A DNA stretch of 64,000 bases, taken from NCBI GenBank assembly GCA_002284895.1, contig CP015605.1:372001-436000 (forward strand). The letters are read 5' to 3'. The position numbers and the translations under genes are program-made. A model generated the notes under the pieces. It ran no database searches and was not told where the DNA came from. It saw nothing but the letters and a program-made list of their open reading frames with translations. Position 1 is the stretch's first letter. Every line of letters starts with the position of its first letter. The stretch is from Actinobacteria bacterium IMCC19121. GTDB taxonomy: Bacteria > Actinomycetota > Actinomycetes > Nanopelagicales > Nanopelagicaceae. Shown piece by piece: positions 17,864 to 27,176 of this stretch.

Positions 17864-19007
17864 TAAGTAGTTTCTTGTATAACGTTTCATGGTCATGCAC
17901 TAAACGCTTAACACCGAAGTTGGTTAACGTGAACTCCTTTGCAGCATCGCCTATCTGGCTCCTTAAGTCATTGTTATTGGCTAACTTCTCGAGAGCATCA
18001 GCAATTTCTTGGATGTCCAAACCTGTAATGATTCCCGTAATGCCATCTAGCACTACTTCAGGCACCGATCCAACCCTGGTCGTCACAACTGGCAAACTAG
18101 CCATTCCAGCCTGAATCAGACTTAAAGGAGTCCCTTCATTATCACTAGTTAATACAACCAGGTCGGCTGCTGCTAAAACTTTTTCAATATCGCTTTGCCA
18201 GCCCAATACCTTAATTGGCAAATTCTCCTTCGCAATTCTATCTCGGCAAAGATCGAGTAATTCGCCATCTCCGGCGATGAAGAATTCAAGTCCCACCCCA
18301 CGCCTCTTTATCTCAGTCACAACCTCAAGAAATCTATCAGGCCGCTTAATTTGTGTTACTCGTCCAATAAATGCACAGTGCAATGTGGTTGTTGAGAGAC
18401 CAAGGGACTCTTGTGACTCCTTTTTGTTGGGTAGATGGCAGATTTCTAGGCCTGGAGGCATTACTCCAAATTTCCTAGGGATTCCAATTCCTACTGCTAA
18501 TAAATCCTGCCGTACTTTTTCTCCCACTGCTAAAAGTTCGTGTGTAAATATTGCTAATATTTTCTCGGCAATAATCACCAATCTTCGCTTAAATACCCCA
18601 AAGTACCCATTGAGTAAATGTCCATGAAATGTGTGCACACGGATAGAGGGCTGCAAAGAAATTAACGAGGCGATACGACCCAAGAATCCAGCTTTCGCGG
18701 TATGCGTGTGAATGACGTGTGGCTTAAAACTTCTAATTGCTGCAATAAGTGAGATAAAAGCTTTAATATCCCCACCAACACTAACTCTCCGCCCAAAACC
18801 CTCTATACGAGTAGCTTTTACATCGGTTGCAACCGTATCTAGATAGTCCGCCTCATCGGCGGCACAAAAACCTGTAAATAAACGGTGATCAAACTCGAAC
18901 GAATCAAACTCCCGCATCAAACCAGAAACTTGTACGGCTGGCCCGCCCACATTCATACGAGCAATAACGCGCATGACCCGTATGGGGGTCTTACTATTCT
19001 GACTCAC
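17844..19007 (-). CDS. GT4-family glycosyltransferase
   Basis: A GT-B enzyme with an N-terminal VMRVIARMNVGGPAVQVSGL, VIHTHTAKAGFLGR and a donor domain AFIGRVTQIKRPDRFLEVV, FIAGDGELL, and TSDNEGTPLSLIQAGMASLP, whose E.....I pattern binds the nucleotide sugar. I prefer the GTG at 19007 (SQNSKTPIRV) because it has AGAAG at good spacing; an ATG at 19064 would add 19 unconserved residues, and an internal ATG at MRVIAR is also possible. It is convergent with asnB with overlapping 3-prime ends. It probably adds a hexose or HexNAc to a lipid-linked glycan. Confidence 0.85.
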   Translation of the reverse strand: MSQNSKTPIRVMRVIARMNVGGPAVQVSGLMREFDSFEFDHRLFTGFCAADEADYLDTVATDVKATRIEGFGRRVSVGGDIKAFISLIAAIRSFKPHVIHTHTAKAGFLGRIASLISLQPSIRVHTFHGHLLNGYFGVFKRRLVIIAEKILAIFTHELLAVGEKVRQDLLAVGIGIPRKFGVMPPGLEICHLPNKKESQESLGLSTTTLHCAFIGRVTQIKRPDRFLEVVTEIKRRGVGLEFFIAGDGELLDLCRDRIAKENLPIKVLGWQSDIEKVLAAADLVVLTSDNEGTPLSLIQAGMASLPVVTTRVGSVPEVVLDGITGIITGLDIQEIADALEKLANNNDLRSQIGDAAKEFTLTNFGVKRLVHDHETLYKKLLTNRSRS

Positions 19008-19103
19008 TAGGCAATCTTCTCGTAGATTCTGACTCAAAAGACCACAAATACCCCTAAATGCCATTTGAACACAAAGCCATGCTTAGAGGTTAGGATTCCT
19101 CCC

Positions 19104-20345
19104 GTGAGCGTGCAACAGCCCAAGACACTGGCCATTATCGGGCAAGGATATGTTGGCCTGCCCCTTGCGATGGCTGCAATTGATGCCGGTTGGACTGTCA
19201 TCGGGGTAGATAACTTTGAGGCAAAGGTTTCCCAAATCAATAGGGGCTCAAGTCCAGTTGAAGACATCTCAGATGCTCAGTTACAGGCGGCGATATTAAA
19301 GGGTGTCTACAAAGCCACCACTGATTTTTCTGCCGTTTCGCAAGCTTCAGTAATAACAATCTGCGTACCTACTCCATTGGATGAAAAACGCCAACCAGAT
19401 CTAACTCTTTTACGCAGTGCAGCAATAGGAATTGCTCCATTTGTGTCAAATGAAACCTTAGTTGTCAGCGAATCGACCTCATACCCAGGTACATTGAGAG
19501 ACATTATTATCCCTGTGGTTAATTCACTCAAACCTAGAGATTCTTTAAAGGTTTACTTTGCGAGTGCACCAGAGCGTGTTAATCCAGGCGACCCAATTTG
19601 GAATCAGAAAAATACTCCACGCCTTGTGGGTGCAATCGATGAAGAGTCACAGCAACGTGCGCTTGCCTTCTACGGATCAATTTGTGATGCCGCAGTTTCG
19701 GTTTCAACACCTGAGGTGGCAGAAGCCGCAAAACTTCTAGAAAATACTTTTCGTTTGGTTAATATCGCATTGATAAATGAATTTACTCAACTTTGTTCGG
19801 CTAGCGGCATTAATGTTCATGAAGTAATTGATGCCGCAAGTTCAAAGCCATATGGCTTTATGCCATTTAGACCAGGAGTTGGGGTGGGCGGTCACTGTAT
19901 CCCGGTAGATCCTTTGTACTTAACATGGTGGGCTCGCCAAAATGGAGTTGCAGCAGCTTTTGTTGAATCCGCAGATTCAATTAATCATGCGATGCCAAAA
20001 TATGTCGCTAGGCGCGCATTGAGCATGGTTGACGTCAGTATTAAACATCCAAAAGTATTAATTTTAGGTGTTGCGTATAAATCTGGTGTTGGCGATGTTC
20101 GAGAGACCCCAGTCTCTGAGCTTCGTGATTACTTGAAGTCACAAGGTGCTGAAGTCGCTTGGCATGATCCACTTGTTCCAGTTTGGGAAGGTTCAAATCC
20201 AGTTGATTTGGACTGGAATTGTGATGTTGCAATTCTCGCAACTAAGCAACCGGGAATGCAATTTAACAAATTATTAACAAAAGGAATTCAAATTCTTGAC
20301 TGCACAAACTCGATTGAAGGTCAAACCGGAGTTAAATCGATTTAA
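19104..20345 (+). CDS. UDP-N-acetylglucosamine-type 6-dehydrogenase (WbpA/TviB-like)
   Basis: NAD-dependent oxidation of a UDP-HexNAc to the uronic acid. LAIIGQGYVGLPLAMA binds NAD; VSESTSYPGTLRDI, EVAEAAKLLENTFRLVNIAL, and GVGVGGHCIPVDPLYLTW with the catalytic Cys near residue 265 follow; then ILGVAYKSGVGDVRETP in the C-terminal domain. IPVDP.YLTW fits UDP-GlcNAc dehydrogenases better than UDP-glucose ones. I chose GTG 19104 (SVQQPKTL) over an ATG at 19065 that would add 13 residues with no family support. Its stop overlaps the minus-strand epimerase by four bases. Confidence 0.85.
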   Translation: MSVQQPKTLAIIGQGYVGLPLAMAAIDAGWTVIGVDNFEAKVSQINRGSSPVEDISDAQLQAAILKGVYKATTDFSAVSQASVITICVPTPLDEKRQPDLTLLRSAAIGIAPFVSNETLVVSESTSYPGTLRDIIIPVVNSLKPRDSLKVYFASAPERVNPGDPIWNQKNTPRLVGAIDEESQQRALAFYGSICDAAVSVSTPEVAEAAKLLENTFRLVNIALINEFTQLCSASGINVHEVIDAASSKPYGFMPFRPGVGVGGHCIPVDPLYLTWWARQNGVAAAFVESADSINHAMPKYVARRALSMVDVSIKHPKVLILGVAYKSGVGDVRETPVSELRDYLKSQGAEVAWHDPLVPVWEGSNPVDLDWNCDVAILATKQPGMQFNKLLTKGIQILDCTNSIEGQTGVKSI

Positions 20346-21307
20346 GAACTCATTTTCATTTCAGCTGAAATATCGGCAATCATAGTTGATAAATTGCGCT
20401 TAGGTCTCCAACCAACTAATTGATGAACCAAATCAATATTCGGTACTCTTCGCTCCATGTCTTCAAAGCCATCACCGTATGCCTCATTGTAAGAGACATA
20501 TTTTATTTCGCTTTTTGATCCAGTTTCATCAATAATCTTATTCGCAAGTCCATTAATTGAAATTTCGAAATCATTTCCAATGTTAATTACCTTACCTATT
20601 GTGTTATCAGCAAATGCAATCGCTAGAACTGCATCAACAACGTCATGAACATGTGCGAAACATCGAGTCTGATTCCCGTCACCATAAATTGTAATTGGCT
20701 CGTTAGCAATGGCTGCCTTAACAAAACGAGGTACGACCATCCCGTATGCGCCAAGTTGTCGTGGGCCAACAGTGTTAAAGAATCTGACGATTCTTGTTTC
20801 TAGCTGCTTTTCAATAAAATAAGCATATGCAAGTGATTCATCGATAGCTTTAGCTTCACTGTAAGACCAGCGCAAGGTAACGGGGCTTCCAAGAATTCGA
20901 TTGTCGCTCTCTTTCAGCGAGTCTGAAATATTCTTTCCATACACCTCACTACTGCTTGTTAAGAAAACAGGCGTATTTGTTCGATGTGCAGCCTCAAGGA
21001 CATTCTCGGTCCCTCGAATGTTTGTAAGCAAACTTGCTAATGGGTTATTCACTATGTTAAATACGCCTACAGCGGCAGCAAGATGGAAGACAAAATCAGC
21101 ATTGTCAACTAATGGATTTAAGATACCGGATTCCAGTATCGAACCTGTAACCAAAGTGAAATTGTTAGAATCTGTAAGTTTTGCCAAGTTTGATGCTCGC
21201 CCGGTGGACAAATCATCCAGGGCCGTCACAACATGACCCTCTAAAACGAGGCGTTCACAGAGGTGGGACCCTATAAAACCGGCTCCACCAGTAACCAATA
21301 TGCGCAT
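20342..21307 (-). CDS. NAD-dependent nucleotide-sugar epimerase/dehydratase
   Basis: A 321-residue extended SDR: ILVTGGAGFIGSHLCERL, VFHLAAAVGVFNIV, TSSSEVYGK, SYSEAK (Tyr and Lys of the catalytic pair), RFFNTVGPRQLGAYGMVVP and IYGDGNQTRCFAHVHDVV. The YGMVVPRFV and QTRCFAHV segments resemble UDP-glucuronate decarboxylases and related enzymes, but the substrate is not secure. It is the sole minus-strand gene between two plus-strand genes and overlaps the dehydrogenase stop, hinting that it could act on the dehydrogenase product (decarboxylation or epimerisation). Confidence 0.75.
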   Translation of the reverse strand: MRILVTGGAGFIGSHLCERLVLEGHVVTALDDLSTGRASNLAKLTDSNNFTLVTGSILESGILNPLVDNADFVFHLAAAVGVFNIVNNPLASLLTNIRGTENVLEAAHRTNTPVFLTSSSEVYGKNISDSLKESDNRILGSPVTLRWSYSEAKAIDESLAYAYFIEKQLETRIVRFFNTVGPRQLGAYGMVVPRFVKAAIANEPITIYGDGNQTRCFAHVHDVVDAVLAIAFADNTIGKVINIGNDFEISINGLANKIIDETGSKSEIKYVSYNEAYGDGFEDMERRVPNIDLVHQLVGWRPKRNLSTMIADISAEMKMSS

Positions 21308-21571
21308 AGCCTAACCTTACCGCAAAACACAGGCACAATATCTAATTAATACTAAATGTGTCCGGTGGTTGACGAGCCTGACTGTGGAACCGTCAACAAT
21401 TTCAATATCAAGAAGAAAACAATAATGGGTTAAGAGCGGATGCCTCAAGATTAAACGTGCTAGCGGTAAACATTCGATAAGACTACCTAGTAGTTTTCCA
21501 ACAAAACCTTGTGTCGCTTACCCTACAATAAGATGAGTAATCAATTTAGACAAAAATCAAGGGGCGATCCT

Positions 21572-22576
21572 GTGAACAGTTTAGAATACATCTTGATTTC
21601 ACCCCACAGTCTTGAATTAGTAGAAAAAAACTTAGAATGGCCACCTGTATCTGGCAATGGTCTTCTTTGTAAAACTCTCATAACGGGTATTTCCACCGGC
21701 ACAGAACTTGCCGCCTGGGGTGGAGAAAACCCACTTCGCCCCTCTGGAGGCTATCCACGAAAAATTGGCTATCAAAACATTTCAGAAGTTTTAGCTGTTT
21801 TTGGGAAAAATGAAAAAATTCAAATAGGCGACCAGATTTATACCAACCAATCCCACTGTTCTCATTTTCTGAGTAGGGAAGAAGATGTGTTAGCCATAGT
21901 TCCTAAGATACGAGATAATGAAAAATACATTTTTTCTTATATGTATCACATGTCACTCTGCGCCCTTTCAGTGGATAAACGAAATAATCCCGAGACTGAA
22001 ATGAAAATCGTCGTGCTTGGTGGTGGATTGCTCGGAAGCGCAATTGTGGAGATCGCAAATAATCTTGGCCACCTTGTCGTCCTGGTCAGTGATTCTATCA
22101 ATGAGTCTAAAATTTCTTCACCAAGAATTACAGTAATGTCGCGGGAAGAGTTTAAAGAGAAATACCATGAAACATCGGGAGTATTCCATCAAAGTGTTGT
22201 ATGCACGAATCGCTGGGATGACTACAATTTAGCTTTGTCATCTGCAGGCCTCAATGGCACGATAGTTCTCTTAGGGTTCCCTGGTCGAGATGGAAGCTTG
22301 CCGTCGCAGAATCCGTTTGAGCCAAAATACTTCTATGCAAATAATCTGGTAATTAGTTCGTTACCCATGGAAAGAAGAAGCTTATTTACAAGATCTCATA
22401 AGAATTTGAGCTTAGGCGAATCAATATTAGACATAGTGAATAGGATTTCTGAGGGAACCCTAGGCCAAACATTTAGCACGACCAAGATTTTTGATTATTT
22501 AGACTTAGAATCTGCTTACACTGAATTATCGGAAAATAGAAAAAGTTATGGATCCGCAGCATTGAGGTGGTCATAA
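21572..22576 (+). CDS. MDR-type zinc-dehydrogenase-like protein
   Basis: A medium-chain dehydrogenase-like protein of about 334 residues. GISTGTELAAWGG near residue 35 resembles the N-terminal part of bi-domain (MDR plus Gfo/Idh) oxidoreductases and BchC-like proteins. KIVVLGGGLLGSAIVEIA is the NAD loop. The canonical zinc Cys ligands are not obvious. I chose GTG 21572 (NSLEYIL) with AAGGGG upstream at good spacing; an ATG at 21533 lacks a clear ribosome site. The next gene, a Gfo/Idh oxidoreductase, overlaps or nearly abuts it, so the two probably act together on a sugar. Confidence 0.7.
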   Translation: MNSLEYILISPHSLELVEKNLEWPPVSGNGLLCKTLITGISTGTELAAWGGENPLRPSGGYPRKIGYQNISEVLAVFGKNEKIQIGDQIYTNQSHCSHFLSREEDVLAIVPKIRDNEKYIFSYMYHMSLCALSVDKRNNPETEMKIVVLGGGLLGSAIVEIANNLGHLVVLVSDSINESKISSPRITVMSREEFKEKYHETSGVFHQSVVCTNRWDDYNLALSSAGLNGTIVLLGFPGRDGSLPSQNPFEPKYFYANNLVISSLPMERRSLFTRSHKNLSLGESILDIVNRISEGTLGQTFSTTKIFDYLDLESAYTELSENRKSYGSAALRWS

Positions 22577-22578
22577 AA

Positions 22579-23628
22579 TTGATAAACGCTGCCATAGTTG
22601 GTTACGGTCGAATGGGTTCAGGGTATGGTCGAGATTACAATTTGCTACCAAAAATTTGGAACCCATACTCTTTGAGAGAAGCAATAAACCTTTCGCCGGG
22701 TATGAAGCTGCGAGCCGTCTGTGACTTAGACCCAGATGCTATGTTGGATTTACCCACAGATATCGAGAGATTTACTTCTTATAAATTAATGATTGAAAGC
22801 TTAAAACCAGAGTTCGTCGCGGTGACAACAAGAACGCAAGACCGTGCAGAAATCGCAATATTGGCACTAGAAAATGGAACAAAAATGATGCATCTTGAAA
22901 AACCATTATGCAGTTCCAAAATAGAAATTAGCAATCTGAAAAATCTGTTTTCGAAGCATGAAGCAGAATTTACCTATGGAACGATTCGTCGGTATTTGGC
23001 CCCATATAGATTTGTAAAAAAACAAGTCAAAAGCGGGGAATTTGGAAACATCACAAAAATAGTTGTAAATTACGGAAAAGAAGGGCTATTTTGGACTCAC
23101 CCCCACTCGATCGATCTAATACTCTATTTTGTAGGTGAATATAAGGAAATGAGAATTATTGAGATTAGCGGTGATAGACCAGAAATTGAAGTTGTAGGAG
23201 AGGAAATTACTGTGATCACAGACCCCATTTTGAATTCAGCAAAAATGATATTTGACGAATTAATATTTGCTGAGATAACTAGCGAGCCAACGAGTACCAT
23301 TTCAATATTTTGCGGAAAAACAGAGTTCCATATTGTGGAAGATGGCCGATCGGTACTTCAAGTTGAGGAAAACGGAAGTGAAAAGATTGTGTGGGCTGAA
23401 AAGGATGAAAGCGCTCCTGCCGGATATGCAAGTGTCTTAGGAGTACTAAGTAATTCGAGTCCGGACTCACAAGATACCCATATAAAAATCGCCATGGAGG
23501 ACGCATTCAAAGGTCAGATACTTCTCTTCGATATGTGCCTGAAACTTGCAGCTCATAATCTTAAGGGGGTTGAGCTCACTGAAAAGGTAAGATTTTTGGG
23601 TAAGGCGATAAATGGGTTATTCGCATGA
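22579..23628 (+). CDS. Gfo/Idh/MocA-family oxidoreductase
   Basis: About 350 residues. INAAIVGYGRMGSGYGRDY is the NAD-binding loop, and MMHLEKPLCSS contains the EKP motif whose Lys is catalytic. TYGTIRRYLAPYRFVKKQV and WTHPHSIDLILYFVG (substrate-side His) follow. The frame is open from GTG 22567, but TTG 22579 is placed correctly behind GAGGTGG and starts directly before the conserved strand. It follows the MDR-type protein with almost no gap. Probably sugar dehydrogenation or reduction, possibly on an NDP-linked keto sugar. Substrate unknown. Confidence 0.78.
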   Translation: MINAAIVGYGRMGSGYGRDYNLLPKIWNPYSLREAINLSPGMKLRAVCDLDPDAMLDLPTDIERFTSYKLMIESLKPEFVAVTTRTQDRAEIAILALENGTKMMHLEKPLCSSKIEISNLKNLFSKHEAEFTYGTIRRYLAPYRFVKKQVKSGEFGNITKIVVNYGKEGLFWTHPHSIDLILYFVGEYKEMRIIEISGDRPEIEVVGEEITVITDPILNSAKMIFDELIFAEITSEPTSTISIFCGKTEFHIVEDGRSVLQVEENGSEKIVWAEKDESAPAGYASVLGVLSNSSPDSQDTHIKIAMEDAFKGQILLFDMCLKLAAHNLKGVELTEKVRFLGKAINGLFA

Positions 23629-23734
23629 TAATACGCGGGGTTTTAAACGAAATAGGATCTATTCCTGAAACTAGATTAATGAGATTTCCATCAAGTTAGA
23701 ATAAGAAGTTGTAGAAATATGCAAGAATACCAAG

Positions 23735-24541
23735 ATGGAAACCGTCAGTATATTTCGTAAATTTATTTACCTTACAAGGCCCCTGAGATTCATTTTTAAG
23801 AAACTTGGTATTGCAGTTATTGCAATAGGCAGTCTACAAAACCTGCAGGAAAATGCCAACAAGTCTGTGAATTTTGATTTTTTATCGATTCTAAATTCGG
23901 ACAATGTTGGTGAAATTCTTAAAATATGGGGGAAATCGAAATCTCAAATCCGGCAAGACTTGTTTGTAATATCTGAGTTGAATTTGAAACAGAACGGCTA
24001 TTTTGTTGAATTTGGAGCCACGAATGGTGTCGACTTGAGCAATACTTTCCTGCTGGAAAAGGAGTTCAATTGGAGTGGGATTTTGGCTGAACCCGCTAAA
24101 CATTGGCAAGTTGACTTGGCAAACAATCGTAATTGCAATATAGAACGATTGTGTGTGTGGAAAAACTCTGGAGATTTCATAAGTTTTGCGGAAGCTGAAA
24201 TAAAGGAACTCTCCACCATTTCGCAATTTTCCGATCTAGATAAGCATGGTAAATCGCGAAAACACAGCGATGTTTATCGAGTTGAGACAATCTCACTTAA
24301 TGATTTACTTCTGAAGTTTGATGCACCAAAATTGATCGACTATTTAAGCATAGACACAGAAGGCTCCGAATTCGAGATATTGCAGACAGTTGATTTTCAA
24401 ACATGGAACTTTAGAGTGATAACAGTCGAGCATAATTTCTCCGAGAACAGGGAAAGAATTTTCCACTTACTCTCAGAAAACGGCTATAAACGGAAATTTG
24501 AAGAGATTTCTTTATGGGATGATTGGTATGTTAAAGAGTAA
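23735..24541 (+). CDS. FkbM-family methyltransferase
   Basis: A 268-residue protein with a hydrophobic, basic N-terminus, then SQIRQDLFVISELNLKQNGYF, VEFGATNGVDLSNT (SAM motif I), GILAEPAKHW, and DYLSIDTEGSEFEILQTVDF, the FkbM signature in which the acidic motif follows a strand. FkbM enzymes O-methylate sugars and natural products. It ends two bases before a convergent minus-strand glycosyltransferase. The acceptor is unknown. A second FkbM protein lies at 28.1 kb. Confidence 0.85.
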   Translation: METVSIFRKFIYLTRPLRFIFKKLGIAVIAIGSLQNLQENANKSVNFDFLSILNSDNVGEILKIWGKSKSQIRQDLFVISELNLKQNGYFVEFGATNGVDLSNTFLLEKEFNWSGILAEPAKHWQVDLANNRNCNIERLCVWKNSGDFISFAEAEIKELSTISQFSDLDKHGKSRKHSDVYRVETISLNDLLLKFDAPKLIDYLSIDTEGSEFEILQTVDFQTWNFRVITVEHNFSENRERIFHLLSENGYKRKFEEISLWDDWYVKE

Positions 24542-24543
24542 AG

Positions 24544-25875
24544 TTACCTCTTGAAAAATCTCGAAAACTTGTGAAAAGCATTAAGAAGAGTCCAGGTGAT
24601 TTGAAATTCAAGAATTATGAAAAAATAAATTAATTTATGTGGTGGTTTCAAAGCCGCGTAGTTTGACATTCTCTCATTACTTTTAAAAGTAACTTTCTTC
24701 AATAATCCTCCCACAGAGAATTCAACTGCCGCTGCTGATTTCAATTCTTCCTGATATAGATTTGAAGATTTTTCACTAAAAAAAGGTGAAGCTTCGAATT
24801 CCTTAATTGCTCCAAGTACGCTTGCTGGATCAACCCCATGGAAAGTGAAGCAGGCATTGACTTTCCTTGCATGCAAACAAGATCCTGACTCAGAACTAAG
24901 TATGACCGGCTTACCTAGTATCAATGAGTCAATAACCCTGCCTGATCCATTCAAAAAGTGCATGGCATCTGTGTAAGGGAACACCGTTACTTCATTACTA
25001 CAAATCAAATCGATATAGTTGGACTCTGATAATGTGCCTGCAACAATGTTTACACCCTTAATATTTTTTTCAACAAGGAAAGTTTTCAAGAAGACTTTAT
25101 CACTCAAGCTCTTGGTATGGATTGTTATCTTAGAAAGGAGTAATGGGGACTTTTGTTCTATATTGCTTAAAATCTGGCATACGAAAGGTAAATCTTCTGT
25201 CCAAGTAAAAAAGAGGATTCTTGGTAGAGCATCTCTGGAACTTTTCATTTGGAAATCTTTAAACGAGTATTCTGCAGGATTTAGCGCAGTTATATGAGGA
25301 AATGCATCTACGGGATAATCAATCTGTTTTGAAATAATTTCTGCCTGGCTTGACATGTTGGCAAACAATAAAAGACGTTTCCCAATAAATTTCAATGGAA
25401 ATTTTATAGAGGCTCGAAGTGGCGCAAAGGATAGCAACTGTAAATTGAAAAAGCGCTGCCAGTATCCAGAATCCAACATATTAGCCGCCGCTGTGCTATT
25501 TGGGTTTCTAAGTAATATGATCACAAGTGCCGCTAAGAGAGAAAAACTTGTTTCGTAAGTGTAGATAATATTCCTGGATTTTAGCATGCCTTCAGTGGAG
25601 AATTCTTTTTCAATCAAGTTTGCAAGCTTTAAAGGGGAAATGGCGCCCGTGTCTTTACCCCATTCCATTGTTGTTGGCAGTATCCCCCACTCAGAGAATT
25701 GCTCTTCAGTAGATTCTGGAAAAATTCTTGAAAGGATCTTGAAAGGAATTCCATTGCGAATGAGTTCACGTTGTAATGACTTTGTAAACCAATAAAAATG
25801 ACCAGACTCATTAACCTCAAATCTTGACGCAAGAACAATAAAATTCGAGGTACCAATTAACTCAACTTCACTCAA
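24544..25875 (-). CDS. Putative GT-B glycosyltransferase
   Basis: A 443-residue protein, TTG start behind AAAGGTG. The N-terminus FIVLASRFEVNESGHFYWFTKSL looks like the acceptor domain of a GT4-type enzyme. Later, TVFPYTDAMHFLNGSGRVIDSLILGKPVILS resembles the donor-domain loop before the nucleotide-sugar site. The C-terminus ends in a hydrophobic and aromatic segment that may be membrane bound. Divergence from well-known GT4 motifs makes the class tentative. Its 3-prime end is two bases from a convergent FkbM gene. Confidence 0.6.
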   Translation of the reverse strand: MSEVELIGTSNFIVLASRFEVNESGHFYWFTKSLQRELIRNGIPFKILSRIFPESTEEQFSEWGILPTTMEWGKDTGAISPLKLANLIEKEFSTEGMLKSRNIIYTYETSFSLLAALVIILLRNPNSTAAANMLDSGYWQRFFNLQLLSFAPLRASIKFPLKFIGKRLLLFANMSSQAEIISKQIDYPVDAFPHITALNPAEYSFKDFQMKSSRDALPRILFFTWTEDLPFVCQILSNIEQKSPLLLSKITIHTKSLSDKVFLKTFLVEKNIKGVNIVAGTLSESNYIDLICSNEVTVFPYTDAMHFLNGSGRVIDSLILGKPVILSSESGSCLHARKVNACFTFHGVDPASVLGAIKEFEASPFFSEKSSNLYQEELKSAAAVEFSVGGLLKKVTFKSNERMSNYAALKPPHKLIYFFIILEFQITWTLLNAFHKFSRFFKR

Positions 25876-26114
25876 AATACACCTTTCAAATCTAGATTAG
25901 AAAATCTGCCAATTTGGTAGATTTCAAAAGTTTGAGATTTCCTGTCTTCACCAAGGTAACTCGATATTGACTCCATTCTAAGTTTAGCCGAAAGAATCAA
26001 TAATTGAAGGCTAATGGGTTGGCGGAAAGGATTTCTCCACATTAAGGGCGATGGTGTGAATTATGCGTGGTTATGTGTATAAATCTAGCGTGTTAATGGG
26101 ATAAAGTTCCTGTC

Positions 26115-27140
26115 ATGGCAGAATTAAAGTTCACAACGATCAACAAACTGTCTCCGATATTTAGTGAGCGGCTTTTAAGATTTGCTATGTTGCATTCGAG
26201 GGATAGTTTAATTGCAAAAGAAATGTTTGTGGAACAGTTTGTTTATGGACATCGTGAAATCTTACTTAAACACGCAGGCTTGGATTATTCAAATCAAATA
26301 ATAGGCGTGATACAGCACGGGATGTATTATTCCGGAGAGTTGAATTACGAAACTCCAAGGTTTATTGGTGGGAAAAAAACAAAATTGTATGTTTTTTCGA
26401 AGAGAGACCAAGAAATTGCCGAATCCCTTGGCCATAACCATGTTCATGCAATAGGCGCACCTTGGCTCTATTTGAAGAAAGCTCTAGAGTCTTCTCGAAC
26501 TTTTCCACCCAAAGGGGAAGAAAGTGTTTTGATAATGCCATATCATTCCCAAAGCGCTGTTCCAGATGTTTCAAATCTTCATTCAAAACTCGCACGCGCT
26601 AAAGCATTTAGAGATGCAATTGGTTCTGTACGATCTACGGTGTGTTTGCACTCGGTAGATTTTCTTGACCCCACTGCCAGAAATGCATTCAAAGAGCATG
26701 GATTTGATGTGACATGTATTGGAAGTACTGCTGGATTAGCTTGGTCACCATCAGGAGGTCGAGTCACAGCCCTCACCAGCTTGTTTAATCTAATGAGTCA
26801 GCACACACATTATTTGACAGATTCTGTTGGCACGTCCCTTTTTTATGCAGTAAACATGGGGATGAAAATTGGCATTTTCCCTAAGATTCGGGATCTAATA
26901 GAACTTAACCAGATGATACAAGGAGCGTATTCGGATGAAATCGATAAACAATTAAATTATGACTATATTGAAGATCACTTCAGAAGCGCTAAAGACACGT
27001 TTGTTCCGAGCGCTGAATTTCTGCAAATAACTAATCAGATACTGGGAGCAGATAGTCTGCTCGAACCAAGTGCGCTCAAAGAAACTTTGGACTACAGATC
27101 TGGAATTTATCCGAAAGAGATTGGGATTGAGCCATGGTAA
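26115..27140 (+). CDS. Unassigned GT-B-like polysaccharide protein
   Basis: I do not recognise this 341-residue protein securely. Visible parts are VIGVIQHG..YSGELNY-like sequence (IIGVIQHGMYYSGELNY, about 63-79), KLYVFSKRDQEIAESLGHNHVHAIGAPWLYL (split here by motif: FSKRD then IGAPW), and YLTDSVGTSLFYAVNMGMKIGIF, which resembles the S/TDS.gt.l.ya...gk.v pattern of capsule-type and CDP-glycerol-transferase-like GT-B enzymes. No membrane segment is evident. It sits alone before a GT2 gene, 36 bases upstream. It could be the pseudaminic acid transferase, but nothing in the sequence proves this. Confidence 0.45.
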   Translation: MAELKFTTINKLSPIFSERLLRFAMLHSRDSLIAKEMFVEQFVYGHREILLKHAGLDYSNQIIGVIQHGMYYSGELNYETPRFIGGKKTKLYVFSKRDQEIAESLGHNHVHAIGAPWLYLKKALESSRTFPPKGEESVLIMPYHSQSAVPDVSNLHSKLARAKAFRDAIGSVRSTVCLHSVDFLDPTARNAFKEHGFDVTCIGSTAGLAWSPSGGRVTALTSLFNLMSQHTHYLTDSVGTSLFYAVNMGMKIGIFPKIRDLIELNQMIQGAYSDEIDKQLNYDYIEDHFRSAKDTFVPSAEFLQITNQILGADSLLEPSALKETLDYRSGIYPKEIGIEPW

Positions 27141-27176
27141 ACGATTAAGGAGACTTCTGAGGGTTATACTTTTGAG

